From Zingiber officinale (taxonomy: Eukaryota > Streptophyta > Magnoliopsida > Zingiberales > Zingiberaceae): 64,000 nucleotides of DNA. The position numbers and the translations under genes are program-made. Where the stretch lies: positions 28,269,593 to 28,333,592 of the forward strand of contig NC_055986.1 in assembly GCF_018446385.1 (NCBI RefSeq), read 5' to 3'. How positions within the stretch are numbered: position 1 is the stretch's first letter; every line of letters starts with the position of its first letter. Below, piece after piece: positions 1 to 11,380 of this stretch. The notes under the pieces were generated by a model, which worked only from the letters and a program-made list of their open reading frames with translations, was not told the origin of the DNA and made no database searches.

Positions 1-660
1 CATTATATAAAATCGAATAAACCAAACCAAAATCCAAAATACAAACCTAAATCAAATTCAAAATCTAAATAGTTTAAAAATCAACAAAATTATCACCAAG
101 TTAACCATAACTATAAAAAGGATCGACACAAGCCTAAAATCAAAATTTATTAAAGGCCAATAATTCAGGGGGAGGCTCCAGAATAGCTGGCACCTCCAAA
201 ACTAACTTACCCGACGGGTAACCCAAAACAAACTAACCCGGCAGGGTAATTAGAATTAGAGACCAAGTTTAACTTGAATCATGGTACTGGTGAAGTTTTT
301 GGATGATAGTACGTTAGGGAAGCTTGGGCATCGCATGTCTAGAAAGATATGGCTTCGATCTGGTGCATTTGGCCAAGTGGAACTGACCGAAGCTACCCTT
401 AAATGAATCCTAACCAGTTAGACCAAGATTTAGTACTAAGTTCCGTGGATAGGACTATTCGGAAAACCTCGAAAGATTGGTTACTTCTAATGATGTCCAT
501 GTGACTCACCAAGCTTAGAAGTTTATCCGAAGAATGCCTATTTGTGGAAACCAAAACTAAATCTGAATCTAACACACGTTAAACCAAAACTCCATAATTA
601 AAAATCCAATTTCATCTCACGAAATCATAGGATTCCCTGATTGAAAATATAGATCGGGTG
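1..660 (+). pseudogene. Decayed gag 3' end and gag-pol spacer of the SIRE-like element
   Basis: No open frame of useful length is present. Bases 160-190 (a CAGGGGGAG motif) align with the gag C-terminus of the related minus-strand element near 32420-32440. Bases 300-545 align with that element's post-gag spacer (reverse complement of about 32060-32310), sharing the blocks GGATGATAGTAC and CTGACCGAAGCTACC. This places the segment just after gag. An inverted repeat TTCATCTCAC (611-620) / GTGAGATGAA (658-667) closes it. Confidence 0.65.
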
Positions 661-661
661 A

Positions 662-1445
662 GATGAATAAGGCTTCAATTTTAATTTTAAAACTTAAAAA
701 TTAATTTCAAAATTTTAATTTTAAACTTAAAAATTAATTTCAAAATTTTAATTTTAAAAACTTAAAAATTAATTTCAAAATTTTAATTTTAAACTTAAAA
801 ATTAATTTCAAAATTTTAATTTTAAAAAACTTAAAAATTAATTTCAAAATTTTAATTTTAAACTTAAAAATTAATTTCAAAATTTTAATTTTAAAACTTA
901 AAAATTAATTACTTAAAAATTAATTTCAAAATTTTAATTTTAAAAACTTTCAAAATTTTAATTTTAAACTTAAAAATTAATTTCAAAATTTTAATTTTAA
1001 AAACTTAAAAATTAATTTCAAAATTTTAATTTTAAACTTAAAAATTAATTTCAAAATTTTAATTTTAAAAACTTAAAAAATTAATTTCAAAATTTTAATT
1101 TTAAACTTAAAAATTAATTTCAAAATTTTAATTTTAAACTTAAAAATTAATTTCAAAATTTTAATTTTAAACTTAAAAATTAATTTCAAAATTTTAATTT
1201 TAAACTTAAAAATTAATTTCAAAATTTTAATTTTAAAACTTAAAAATTAATTTCAAAATTTTAATTTTAAAACTTAAAAATTAATTTCAAAATTTTAATT
1301 TTAAAAACTTAGAAATTAATTTCAAAATTTTAATCTTAAAAACTTAAAAATTAATTCCAAAATTTTAATTTTAAAAACTTAAAAAATTAATTTTAAACTT
1401 AAAAATTAATTTCAAAATCTTAATTTTAAACTTAAATTAATTTTA
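662..1445 (+). repeat. AT-rich minisatellite between gag and pol, about 33-36 bp unit
   Basis: About 23 head-to-tail copies of an A/T-only unit built from ACTTAAAAATTAATTTC followed by AAAATTTTAATTTTAA. Pure 33-bp units run through about 1085-1235; elsewhere one to three extra A residues shift the period. In the pure 33-bp stretch one frame has no stop (11 codons per unit), but the length variants break that frame, so translation is unlikely. The array ends just before the protease motif. A different array sits at the matching place of the element at 30640-31985. Confidence 0.9.
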
Positions 1446-1512
1446 CACTTAAGCAATGCATGCTCAAAAGACTAACTTTAAATCCTACTTACTGTAGGAA
1501 ACCAAGTGGATT

Positions 1513-4476
1513 TTGGACAGTGGTTGCTCCAAACATATGACTGGAGATCACACCAAGTTCACTCAACTCACTTACAAAAGCCTAGGAACAGTTGCCTTTG
1601 GAAACAACGACAAACTCAAGGTAATTGGTATAGGTAATATTGAATTAAAATTAGATTTTATAATTACAAATGTTTTACTTGTTGAAAATTTTAAATATAA
1701 TCTTCTAAGTATAAGTCAATTGTGTGATACTAGGTATAAGGTCAAATTTCTATCTACAGAGTGTTTAATCAAACATCTAGATAATCCTACCATAAGCCTA
1801 AAAGGTTTTAGAAAAGACAACATCTATGCCATCAACCTAACCATTTCTTCCATTAAGTGTTATTTAACACAAAAAGAAGAAACTTGGTTATGGTATAGGA
1901 GGATGTCTCACACCAACTTTAGAAATATAAGTAAACTAAATGGACTTGTAAAAGGCTTACCAAAGCTACCTAACTTAGATTCAACCATATGTAATGCTTG
2001 TCAACAAGGTAAACAAACTAAATCAACCCACAAACAAACAAATCAACCACAAACTAACTCAATCTTAGAACTCCTACATTTAGACCTTTTTGACTCCCAT
2101 GGAGTCAAATCTATAAATGGAAACTTATATTGTTTAGTAATTATAGACGATTATTCTAGGTTTACTTGGGTAAAATTCTTAAAACATAAAGATGAAACTT
2201 TTGAAATTTTTACAAATTTTTGCAAACAGATTGAAAACGAAAAAGATATTAAAATTAAAAGAATTAGGAGTGACAACGGGGGAGAATTTAAAAATCACAA
2301 CTTTAACAGTTTTTGTCTAGAAAATGGTTACCATCATGAGTTCTCATGCCCTAAAACCCCCCAACAAAATGGAATTGTAGAAAGAAAAAATAGAACCTTA
2401 CTTGAAGCTTCTAGAACAATGTTAAATGAGTATAACCTACCTAAATACTTTTGGGCAGAAGTCGTTAGTACAGCCTGCTATATACAGAACAGAACAACAA
2501 TAAATAAAACTCATAACAAAACGTTCTTCGAAATGTTTTATAATAAACAACCAAATATAAAATATTTTAAAGTATTTGGGTGCCCAGTCTTTATCTTAAA
2601 TACAAGAGAACACTTAGGAAAATTCACCTCTAAAATTGAAAATGGAATTTTTGTAGGATATTCCCTAAATAGTAGAGGCTACAGAATTTATAATAAGGTT
2701 ACCTTAAAAATTGAAGAAACTACTAATGTAAAATTTGAAGAAACTAAACAAGACATAGAACCTACACAAACACCTGAGTTTGTTCCAGAAATCAACCAAA
2801 CTCTAAGTCATGAAGAAGAGGAACAACATCAAGAGAGTCAACCCCCTAGAACAATAAGGGTTAACCCAAATCATCCAATTGATCAAATAATCGGTGACCC
2901 AGACTTAAGAGTTCAAACCAGATCATCTTTTAGAAACCTAAGTCAAATTTCATTAATTTCAAAAATTGAACCCAAAACTGTGGATGAATCCCTACTAGAC
3001 CCAGATTGGATTATAGCTATGCAAGAAGAACTAGCCCAATTTGAGCGTAATGAGGTTTGGGACCTAGTCCCACCACCTAAGAATAAGAAAATAATAGAAA
3101 CAAAATGGGTATTCAGAAACAAACTAAGTGAAACTGGGGAAATTACTAGAAATAAGGCTAGGCTGGTTGCCAAAGGATTTAGTCAAGTTGAAGGACTTGA
3201 CTATGATAAAACATATGCCCCAGTAGCCAGATTAGAATCCATTAGAATGTTACTAAGTTATGCAGCCCATAAGGGATTCAAACTATACCAAATGGATGTT
3301 AAGTCTGCCTTTCTTAATGGACTAATTAAAGAAGAAGTTTATGTAGGTCAGCCTCCTGGGTTTGAAAGTATAGAACACCCTGATTATGTTTTTAAATTAA
3401 AGAAAGCATTATATGGGCTTAAACAAGCACCCAGGGCATGGTATGAGAGGCTAACATCTTACTTAACATCTAAAGGATTCAAACAAGGTCAAATTGACCC
3501 AACCTTGTTTGTTAAATCATTAAATACAGACATATTTATTGCACAAATATATGTAGATGATATAATATTTGGCTCAACAAATTCAGAATTTTTAGAAGAA
3601 TTTATTAATCTAATGGAAAAAGAATTTGAAATGAGCTTAGTGGGAAAATTAACCTATTTCTTAGGATTACAAATCAAACAAACAAATGAAGGAAATTATA
3701 TTTATCAACATAAATACACCAAAGAATTACTTAAAAAATTCGGAATGGAAAATACAAAAGAAATAAAGACACCTATGGCAGTAAACACAATCTTAGACAG
3801 TGACCCAAATGGAAAACTAATTGATTTAAAACATTATAGAAGTGCAATAGGTAGCCTACTGTACTTAATTTTATTTGCAGTTAGTATGTGTGCTAGATAC
3901 CAAACTTATGCTAAGGAATCCCATTTGACACAAGTTAAAAGAATTTTTAGATATCTTAAAGGAACAACAAATGTAGGAATCTGGTATCCTAGGATAAATA
4001 ATTTTGAACTAATAGGGTATTCTGACTCAGATTATGCTGGATGCAAATTAGACCGCAAAAGCACAAGTGGTGGATGCCAATTATTAGGTTCATCACTTGT
4101 TAACTGGTTTAGTAGAAAGCAACATTGTGTTGCTCTATCTACAACTGAGTCAGAATACATAGCTATAGGCGAATTTGTTGCACAATTATTATGGATGATG
4201 CATACTCTAAAAGATTTCAACTTAAATATCACAAATGTAAAAGTATTAATTGACAATATAAGTTCAATTAACTTAACCAAGAATCCTGTGCATCATTCAA
4301 GAACCAAACATATTGAAATTATGCACCACTTCATCAGGGATCATGTTACTAAAGGTGATATTGAACTCAAGTACATTGAGTCCAAATCAAATTTAGCTGA
4401 CATTTTTACAAAACCACTCCCTGAAAGTGAATTTAGCAACTTACGGCGAAAATTAGGGATGTGCCTAATAGACTAG
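1513..4476 (+). CDS. pol: Copia Pol polyprotein: protease (partial), integrase, RT, RNase H
   Basis: A 987-residue frame, open from 1498 (stop TAG at 1495) with no ATG; the listed start is a TTG inside the protease motif, so it must be read as part of Gag-Pol or is a decayed copy. Domains in order: aspartic protease signature [10 protein letters not shown] (residues 2-11); GAG-pre-integrase and zinc region with CNACQQGK near 165; integrase core with [13 protein letters not shown] and a GIVERKN glutamate; RT from about 505 with [11 protein letters not shown] and the catalytic YVDD; RNase H with [17 protein letters not shown] and a final IFTKPL. The frame is unbroken to the stop. Odd points: the first zinc-site histidine is Tyr (WYRR instead of WHRR), and after LLYL the usual SRPDI-type stretch is missing (short in-frame deletion near residue 785). 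It is probably recent but may be impaired. Confidence 0.93.
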   Translation: MDSGCSKHMTGDHTKFTQLTYKSLGTVAFGNNDKLKVIGIGNIELKLDFIITNVLLVENFKYNLLSISQLCDTRYKVKFLSTECLIKHLDNPTISLKGFRKDNIYAINLTISSIKCYLTQKEETWLWYRRMSHTNFRNISKLNGLVKGLPKLPNLDSTICNACQQGKQTKSTHKQTNQPQTNSILELLHLDLFDSHGVKSINGNLYCLVIIDDYSRFTWVKFLKHKDETFEIFTNFCKQIENEKDIKIKRIRSDNGGEFKNHNFNSFCLENGYHHEFSCPKTPQQNGIVERKNRTLLEASRTMLNEYNLPKYFWAEVVSTACYIQNRTTINKTHNKTFFEMFYNKQPNIKYFKVFGCPVFILNTREHLGKFTSKIENGIFVGYSLNSRGYRIYNKVTLKIEETTNVKFEETKQDIEPTQTPEFVPEINQTLSHEEEEQHQESQPPRTIRVNPNHPIDQIIGDPDLRVQTRSSFRNLSQISLISKIEPKTVDESLLDPDWIIAMQEELAQFERNEVWDLVPPPKNKKIIETKWVFRNKLSETGEITRNKARLVAKGFSQVEGLDYDKTYAPVARLESIRMLLSYAAHKGFKLYQMDVKSAFLNGLIKEEVYVGQPPGFESIEHPDYVFKLKKALYGLKQAPRAWYERLTSYLTSKGFKQGQIDPTLFVKSLNTDIFIAQIYVDDIIFGSTNSEFLEEFINLMEKEFEMSLVGKLTYFLGLQIKQTNEGNYIYQHKYTKELLKKFGMENTKEIKTPMAVNTILDSDPNGKLIDLKHYRSAIGSLLYLILFAVSMCARYQTYAKESHLTQVKRIFRYLKGTTNVGIWYPRINNFELIGYSDSDYAGCKLDRKSTSGGCQLLGSSLVNWFSRKQHCVALSTTESEYIAIGEFVAQLLWMMHTLKDFNLNITNVKVLIDNISSINLTKNPVHHSRTKHIEIMHHFIRDHVTKGDIELKYIESKSNLADIFTKPLPESEFSNLRRKLGMCLID

Positions 4477-5558
4477 GATTTTTTTAAAAAAACTATTTTT
4501 AAAATAATGTTTTTTCAACTTATAAGTTAAAACTGTATATTTTCAAAACTTTCCATTTTTAGATTTTCAAAAACAGCTTTGGCCTTAGACTAGTTTTGAA
4601 TCCCTAGAAAGCATGTACCCATAGGACTAGTTTTTGAGCATCTCACCAACACCTTAGGCTTACCTTGCTTGTGTTTGAAAAACATAGAAAGGGGTGAGAT
4701 GCATAGGCTAACTGTCTGGACTTAAGATGCTTATTTCAGTGCATCAGCATAAGTCTGGACGTTAAATACAACTCAGATATTAATCAGATTAAAGTTCATC
4801 AGTCAAGTCAAACACTGACTGCTTATAATCAACTTAATCTGACTAACCAAGTGAAAGCTACTATCTTCTGATAGTTAGTTAGTACCTAATTGGTTAGACA
4901 GCTGGTTAAATTTAAGTATCAAGTTCAGGGGGAGAAATTAACTTTGTATGTTTAAAAAATGTTTTTTTTAAACTAACTTATTTTTAAAACACCAGTTTTC
5001 AAAAAGTTAAATTTAACTAAGTTTAATCCCACCTAATTTTTAAACCTGATTTTAAAAGTTGAATATTGCAAATTTAAACTTATTCAGTTTTGTAACATAT
5101 GCTTGAAAATTCAACTTTCCAAACTTAGCTTTTATCAAATTAGCCTTAAAAATTTATTTTACTTCTTGAAAAATTATTCTTACTTGTTTAATTTTTGCTT
5201 TGTTTTGAAAAATCGAAGTTGAAAATTTACCTTTTTGAAAAGTAAATGTTACTTAAACTTGAAAAGAAACTTTGGAAAACCTTATTTAAAATTTTTTTTC
5301 ATGTTTGAAAAATTAAAAACCTTAAATTTATACTTTTCAAAATTCAACTTGTCTCCCCCAAGTCAACTTGATTTTTTCCTTGGATTTAAAAATTGTTTAC
5401 CCTATGATTGTTTACCCTTGTTTTTTGATGAATGTCAAAGGGGGAGGGTTAGGCGGTTAAGTTAGATAAACCAAATTGAAAACACTAAAACTAACTTTAA
5501 AACCAATGTACCTATTTTTTTGCGTTCTTTCACTAACTTAACCAGGTTGTCATTCCAT
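4477..5558 (+). other. AT-rich 3' untranslated region of the copia element, with a 10-bp inverted repeat
   Basis: No credible ORF; an env-like gene as in some SIRE elements is not seen. An inverted repeat GCATCTCACC (4638-4647) / GGTGAGATGC (4693-4702) echoes the one at 611-667 on the other side of pol, with the same CATCTCAC core but different outer pairs. Purine-rich GGGGGAG motifs occur at about 4927 and 5440, besides the true PPT. Confidence 0.7.
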
Positions 5559-5573
5559 CAAAAAGGGGGAGAT
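5559..5573 (+). other. Polypurine tract of the SIRE-like element
   Basis: AAAAAGGGGGAGAT directly precedes TGTTGGTGC, the 5' end of the 3' LTR. This is the expected primer site for plus-strand DNA synthesis. Confidence 0.85.
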
Positions 5574-5681
5574 TGTTGGTGCGGGTAGCACTAACGGTTT
5601 AACCCAGGTTTTGATGAATGACAAATAGGTTAAGTTAGTTTTGTTATTATCTGACACTTTGATCGAGTGTGCAGGAGAAGT

Positions 5682-5837
5682 CCAGACAGGTCGACGGGCT
5701 GACCGGATGTCTGGCACGAAGTCCAGCTAGGTCGACGGGCTGACCGGATAGCTGGCGAGAAGTCCAAGCGGGTCGATGGGCTGACCGGACGCTTGGCGAG
5801 AAGTCCAAACGGGTCGACGGGCTGACCGGACGTCTGG
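5682..5837 (+). repeat. Four 41-bp tandem stem-loops with co-varying outer stems
   Basis: Units start at 5682, 5723, 5764 and 5805, exactly 41 bp apart. Each has the near-constant core GGTCGACGGGCTGACCGGA, with GGTC/GACC as inner stem. The outer arms differ but stay complementary: CCAGACA/TGTCTGG, CCAGCTA/TAGCTGG, CCAAGCG/CGCTTGG, and CCAAACG/CGTCTGG (one mismatch). Function unknown. Confidence 0.92.
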
Positions 5838-6247
5838 CAGGTAAGTGAGGTAAGTCACTGGAGGGGAGTGACTGCGAGGACGCGTTCCCGGGAAGGGAAC
5901 ATTATGCGTCGATCCGGCCTAGATACATTTCGGATGTCTAAGTCGAGATCGTGACTAGATTTCGGTCTCGGAAAGATGGAATCTAAGTCATACTAACTTG
6001 TGCTAATTCATACTATTATAAATGTGCTAATAATCTATGTTGCAGGGTATATATTGCCTCGGACTAACTTTGTTTTGCAGGAAAAGGGAGTTTTCTGGAA
6101 CAAGGTGGTCCGGGCGCCCGGAGGGGATCCGGGCGCCCGGAAGTCAAATTATATCCAAACCAAGCCATCACCACGTGGAGCATCTCGGTTTGAGCAGCGA
6201 CGTCACATTCCAGGCGCCCGGAAGGAATCCAGGCTCCCGGAACAGCA

Positions 6248-6255
6248 TATAAAAG
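6248..6255 (+). promoter_or_regulatory. TATA box of the SIRE-like LTR
   Basis: TATAAAAG lies directly downstream of the GGGCGCCC palindrome cluster. Transcription would start about 30 bp downstream, near 6280. Confidence 0.7.
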
Positions 6256-6627
6256 AAGCCCCAGGCAGGAGCTTCAGACAATAATTCATCTGAGAACTCT
6301 TCTACTGCTGGTATTGCTGCTCGACGTTCAGTGCGACGCCAACAACGCTCCGACAAAGTGCTCCTTCGGTTTTTATTTAATTTCCTTGTCGGTATTGCTT
6401 TATTTTCACTAGCATTTCCTGTATTCATTCTGTAATCATATTTCGACTTGTTAGTGATTGCCCAATGAAAGTGGTCAAGGACCACGGGCCTTCGAGTAGG
6501 AGTCGTCACAGGCTCCGAACGAAGTAAAAAACATTTGTGTCTATTTTACTTTTCCGCTGCGTTTATACTCTAAGTTTTCGAATCGATATTCACCCCCCCC
6601 CCCTCTATCGAATCTAACGGTCCTACA

Positions 6628-7017
6628 CTTCGTACCCCAGATGTACCTTCTTTGTCATCTAGAACCTGCAAAATGGTCTGAAAACACATTTCCTGCCAAA
6701 ACACTGGTTATGCAATCGTATACCGCAAACATATTTAGGAAACTACTTTATTTGTAATATCACTTCTCCTCTATCTTACCAACTCTTTTTCACAGTGTTC
6801 TTATCCTTCCTATTCACCCCTCCTATTTTTGCTATATCAAAGATAGCTTGATGTACTAATGTTTCTTGTCTCAATCGGGACTGGGCCCAGTTAGGTTTGA
6901 TCAATTATTATTACCCCTTACGAGGTTCCTGAGGAAGTGCTCGTCCGAGCTCCTTTATTTATTATTTTAACTAGCATTGGGCTATATTTTATCAAATATC
7001 TTTTCAAGATATTAGTC
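6628..7017. other. Intergenic or old-repeat sequence without a recognisable gene
   Basis: About 390 bp between the LTR end and the 109-bp array. Only short frames are present. The last part runs smoothly into the array, so it probably belongs to the same old gypsy element. Confidence 0.5.
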
Positions 7018-7802
7018 ATCCCGGCCGATATTAGCCTACCCCCTTTGGGACATATGCCAATCGATATGGGTCTTCCTCCTTGGAGGCGTATTTCAGTCGA
7101 TATAGACCTACCTCCTTTTGAAGTATATCCCGACCGATATTAGCCTATCCCCTTCGGGGCATATGCCAATCAATATGTGTCTTCCTCCTTGGAGGCGTAT
7201 TTCGGTCGATATAGACCTACCTCCTTTTGAGGTATATCCCGACCGATATTAGCCTACCTCCTTTGAGGTATATGCCAATTGACATGGGTCTTCCTCCTTG
7301 GAGGCATATCTTGGTCGATATTGTCCTACCTCCTCTTGAGGTATATCCTGGACGATATTAGCCTACCCCCTTTGGGGCATATGCCAATCAATATGGGTCT
7401 TCCTTCTTGGAGGCGTATTTCGGTCGATATAGACCTACCTCCTTTTGAGGTATATCCCGGTCGATATTAGCCTACCTCCTTTGAGGTATATGCCAATTGA
7501 CATGGGTCTTCCTCCTTGGAGGCATATCTCGGTCGATATTGACCTACCTCCTTTTAAGGTATATACCGGCCGATATTAGCCTACCTTCTTGAGAGCATGT
7601 TTCAATTGATACTAGTGTACTCATTCGGTAGTATATCCTGGCCGATATTAACCTACCCCCTTTTGGGCATATGTCAATTGATATGGGTCTGCCTCCTTGG
7701 AGGCATATCCCGGTCGATATTATCCTACCTCCTTAGAGGCATATCTCAGTCGATATTGGCCTACCTCCTGTGAGGTATATCCCGGTCGATATTGACCTAT
7801 CT
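7018..7802. repeat. 109-bp tandem array made of 36-bp stem-loop subunits
   Basis: The motif GATATTAGCC recurs at 7027, 7136, 7245, 7354, 7463 and 7572, exactly 109 bp apart; the right end is less regular. Each 109-bp unit is three diverged subunits of about 36 bp with a short stem and TATATCCCGGTCGATAT-like sequence. The stem occurs as CCCC/GGGG, CCTC/GAGG and CCTCC/GGAGG, so both arms change together. The array lies just downstream (minus strand) of the antisense pseudogene, as expected for the 3' region of Tat-type gypsy elements (inference). Confidence 0.88.
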
Positions 7803-8257
7803 TCTCCGTTTGGTTATCTCCTTTCCCTTCCTTATCGGGGGCCCATGAAACCTAACCCATATCAGCCATCATGAACTCAGGATCCAAATTAGTACTTGGA
7901 AGGGAAGGATCTTCTGATGGTTGAATAGGAGGGGAAGCCAGCATGGGATATAAGGAAGAAAGAGTAGGTTCCGGAAAAGGGGGTGGAATATCTCCTGTGG
8001 GTATATCTTCATGCGCAGAGATAACTCGTTTCTTGGGGAGAGGCGCTAATGTTAACCTCTGTCCAGGGTGTTTTCTTGTGGGAGCAATTTCTGGTGCATG
8101 TTCTTGTGGCTCCAAAGGGGCGTCCTTCGGATGTAAACTTGTGGTTGTCTCCCCAGAAGTAGTATGAGAGCTAGAAGTGAGTGTTGGTTACTTAGAAGGC
8201 TCAGGTAAGGGGGCATCAGAAGCTTGAGCTAATGCAATGTTAAGTTCCGCCTTAAGC

Positions 8258-10660
8258 TGTAACGACCCCACCCTCCACTCTACTAGTCTGTGAGGGTGGG
8301 ACGTTACTGGACTATTAACTTTACTTAACTAGTATTGCTCACATGTTGATAGTTATACTTATAACTCTTTACAAACTCGAAACATGCAATAAGTAATAGC
8401 TGAAACATAAATAACTCATCTATACATTCTACTCAAGCATTTGTTCTCAACTAAAACTATATATCAATCTGAACATGCGTGCACAATAATACAACTCAAA
8501 TAATGGAACTAATGTGCATAGCAATTTAAGTGGAAAAATTCTAAATACATAAAAGCATTTATGCGTAAACCATCAACATGAAAGAATAGTTCTAACAATG
8601 CAAAAAGAACATAATCCACCTAAATTTCACTAATAATCTAAATACAAAATTTTAATAAATTCTTTAAGAAAATCCCAAGGCTTCCATAGTCCAGATATCA
8701 CACATCCATCTCACATCTCCTTGTCGCCTTCCTTCACTATAGCTTTCCTTTCCCTTTATCTGCAGTATGAGGAAAATGCAACTATAAGCGAATGCTTAGT
8801 AAGCGCTGTCTACTCACAAAACTCAATGTGCATGTATATATATATATATATGCCAAAAACTAAAATTGAATGCTTTAAAAGAAAAAAAACTGCTCATGCT
8901 CTTCTACTAGCAAAGGAATCAAAACATACTGAAAATGCTAAACATGTGAAGCTGCTCATCTAATAGCAAATAACAGTAAGGAAACCAAACAACATGCTAG
9001 AATAGAAGAAAACTAACTTGCTGATTTTTAAACTTATGGGAAGCTTATTCCATTTATTCAAAACTTATACTTTTATACTTCAAAATAATAATCTCTTGGG
9101 CTCAAGCTTAGTACCATTTGCGCGCTCCCTAATAGAAACTGAGGTAGCGAGACACCAGTCCTACAAGGGTAAAGACCTTGGTCTTACCAGGGCCGAGACC
9201 TCGAAAATGGTCACATGGATTTATTTAACGACAATCTCGGAAGTCGGGTACTAGCTTCTTCAAGTAAAATACTTGTTACTTGTTAATACTTCTAATAAAA
9301 GATTGCCTCATAAATTAAACAATAAGCTAAAAAAAATATACTGTTCATTCATTGCATAGTACAAACTGAACCCAACAGCAAGGGCTGTTCGTGCCCCTTC
9401 CTTGGCACAAATCTGAACTGCACAACAGCTCCAAGGCTGTTTGTGTCCAGCAAATTCCAAAAGAACCAAAATCTGTAGTGCCAAATACTAAGGCTCTTCA
9501 CACTCAAACCAAACTAGCAACAAAGATAAATCAGCATGGCTACGAACAGGCTGACCACGCCTGTTTACTGTCAACTAAACAAATTTAGAAATGCATACTG
9601 AAAAGAGAAAATTATTCATGCTCAGATTTAACAAGAAAATTCTAAAATTGAAATTCTAAACTACACAACCAATGAATCTAAAAACTGCATGTACATAACC
9701 AATAACAAAAGTTCTAACAACAGGTTACCCAATTAATAACGCAAGGTCTAAATAAGCCACTGCAATCCATTGAACACTTCAGAACTAAAACTATTCATGC
9801 CCTTTCCATAGCACAAGCCGAAACATGCAAAGCTCATCATGAGCCGGCTGTGCCCATTGAGGTAACCACAAATAACAAAATCCAGATATGAGATGCTAAT
9901 TATAAGAACTAAGGAGCCTAAACTACACGCCTAATCCATTCAAATCCCTTTCCATTTTCTTTATAAAACTCACGGCAGCAAGCTTCAAAACACCAATCTT
10001 TACAGCATGCTTCGAAATCAAGAAGAAACAAAGGCTCGAAACTACTCCTACTGCAGGTGAGAAGCACTTACCTTCATTCTTGGACTCACAACCGAACAAA
10101 AAGGCTTCTAGGGTTTTGGAAAACTTGAAATCTCGGCCTCTCCTTCGTGCCTATGAGTTCTTCTCGACGAGAGGGTCTCGTATTTGTGAAGAACTTCATG
10201 AAGATCCCCTTGGCCGGCCGCCGGAGACGAAGCCCTAGTTTCGGCTTCATTTCCACACGAGCAGAGACGCCACATACGCGAGAGAAGGGAGGAATATTTA
10301 GGTCACGGGGAAAAATAATCCCTAATTTCTCTCTTTATCTCCCTTTATAACTAGAGTACTCTATTATCTACTATTGCTTTAATTAATTTTGCTATCGATT
10401 TTATCAGCACGGCCTTGCTGGGTTCCTAGTCATCCGAAACAACTTAAGGCTTTGCTTAACTAGAGGTCTCCGGTTCGAACCTCGGCTCAACCTCTTTATT
10501 TTTTAAAACTTATTTTTTTTGGTAAAAATACCAAACGAACTCCGAAAATTACATAAAAATACTCTAAAAATTCCTAAAAATCTCTAGAATATTTCTAAAG
10601 CATTTCTAAATATTTTTAATTACTATTAGAACTCGAAATGAGAAAATTTGGGTTGTTACA
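8258..10660 (-). mobile_element. Solo LTR, Tekay/Del-like gypsy type (2,403 bp), TSD TAAGC
   Basis: On the minus strand it starts TGTAACAACCCAAATTTTC (10660 downward) and ends GGGGTCGTTACA (8258). TAAGC flanks both sides (8253-8257 and 10661-10665). No internal region, PBS or PPT is present, so this is a solo LTR left by LTR-LTR recombination. The GC-richer segment at 10080-10330 looks like the transcribed leader. A (TA)n run lies near 8825-8850. Chromovirus assignment rests on the termini only. Confidence 0.9.
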
Positions 10661-11380
10661 TAAGCTCCCGTTCCTTAGCTAATAAGGCCTCTTCTTCTAG
10701 GCGAAGTCCCTTGTCAACCAAAGCTCTGAATAATGCATCCTCTACAACAAATAAAGGAGTATTTTAGTTAGCAAAGGAGTAATAGTTAAAATATCAAAAC
10801 TTACCAAAGGAACATTGTAGGCTTTTTTGAACAGGATTTAGGCCAAAAATGTATAGAAGATCATCGCATATCCATTGGTGAATGTGAAAGAGATGACCCA
10901 GTAATTTGTTGGAATATTAAAAAAAACTGGTTGTTGATGAAGCTCTCTTATGTCAGGGAGAGAGGGGAAAGAAGATTGCCACTTAGTAGACCATATGACG
11001 GGCTTAGGAAACTTGATAAAGAAAAAAAAATGTGATTTCCAACCCTTGATGGATGAAGGCATTTTTTCAAAGAACATCATCTTCGGGTGAGATTGAAAGA
11101 GGAATACTCCTGACTTCGATTTTTTAGGATAAGAAAACATGAAAAAAATATTGACGAGTAGGAGGTATACTGAAGAGGCGAAATACCATATACAACCCAC
11201 ATAGATATCTGAAAGCGTTTGGGGCAAATTGTTGTAAAGGAATATCAAAATATTGACTTATATATATCAAGAACAGAGGAATGGGAAAGTGTAAACCCGC
11301 AACTAACTGATATTTGAAGAAGGTAATGCAGTCATCAGGAGGAAGATAGAGATGAGCGTCAGGTTGCGGAACCTTAATAT

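Larger units (their letters stand above)
1..6627 (+). mobile_element. SIRE-like Ty1/copia retrotransposon, 5' part outside window
   Basis: The order is a decayed gag 3' end, AT-rich tandem array, protease-integrase-RT-RNase H ORF (1513-4476), about 1.1 kb of AT-rich 3' untranslated region, polypurine tract (5559-5573) and 3' LTR (5574-6627). Integrase before RT is the Ty1/copia order. The gag type (seen in its relative at 32398-34081), the long 3' UTR and the PPT followed by TGTTGG fit the SIRE/Maximus lineage. The 5' LTR, primer-binding site and most of gag lie left of the window, so target duplication cannot be checked; the five bases after the 3' LTR are CTTCG. Confidence 0.9.
5574..6627 (+). 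mobile_element. 3' LTR of the SIRE-like element (1,054 bp)
   Basis: It starts TGTTGGTGCGGG after the PPT and ends CTAACGGTCCTACA. It holds, in order: four 41-bp stem-loop units (5682-5837), two perfect TCCGGGCGCCCGGA palindromes (6109-6122, 6128-6141) plus two degenerate ones, and a TATA box (TATAAAAG, 6248-6255) followed by the presumed transcribed R/U5 part. The end GGTCCTACA and the palindrome type match the LTRs at 53586 and 58174, which are on the other strand. Confidence 0.88.

Noticed and set aside
4477..5558. Env-like ORF expected in some SIRE elements
   Set aside because: Only a 76-residue low-complexity frame is present; no signal peptide or membrane pattern.
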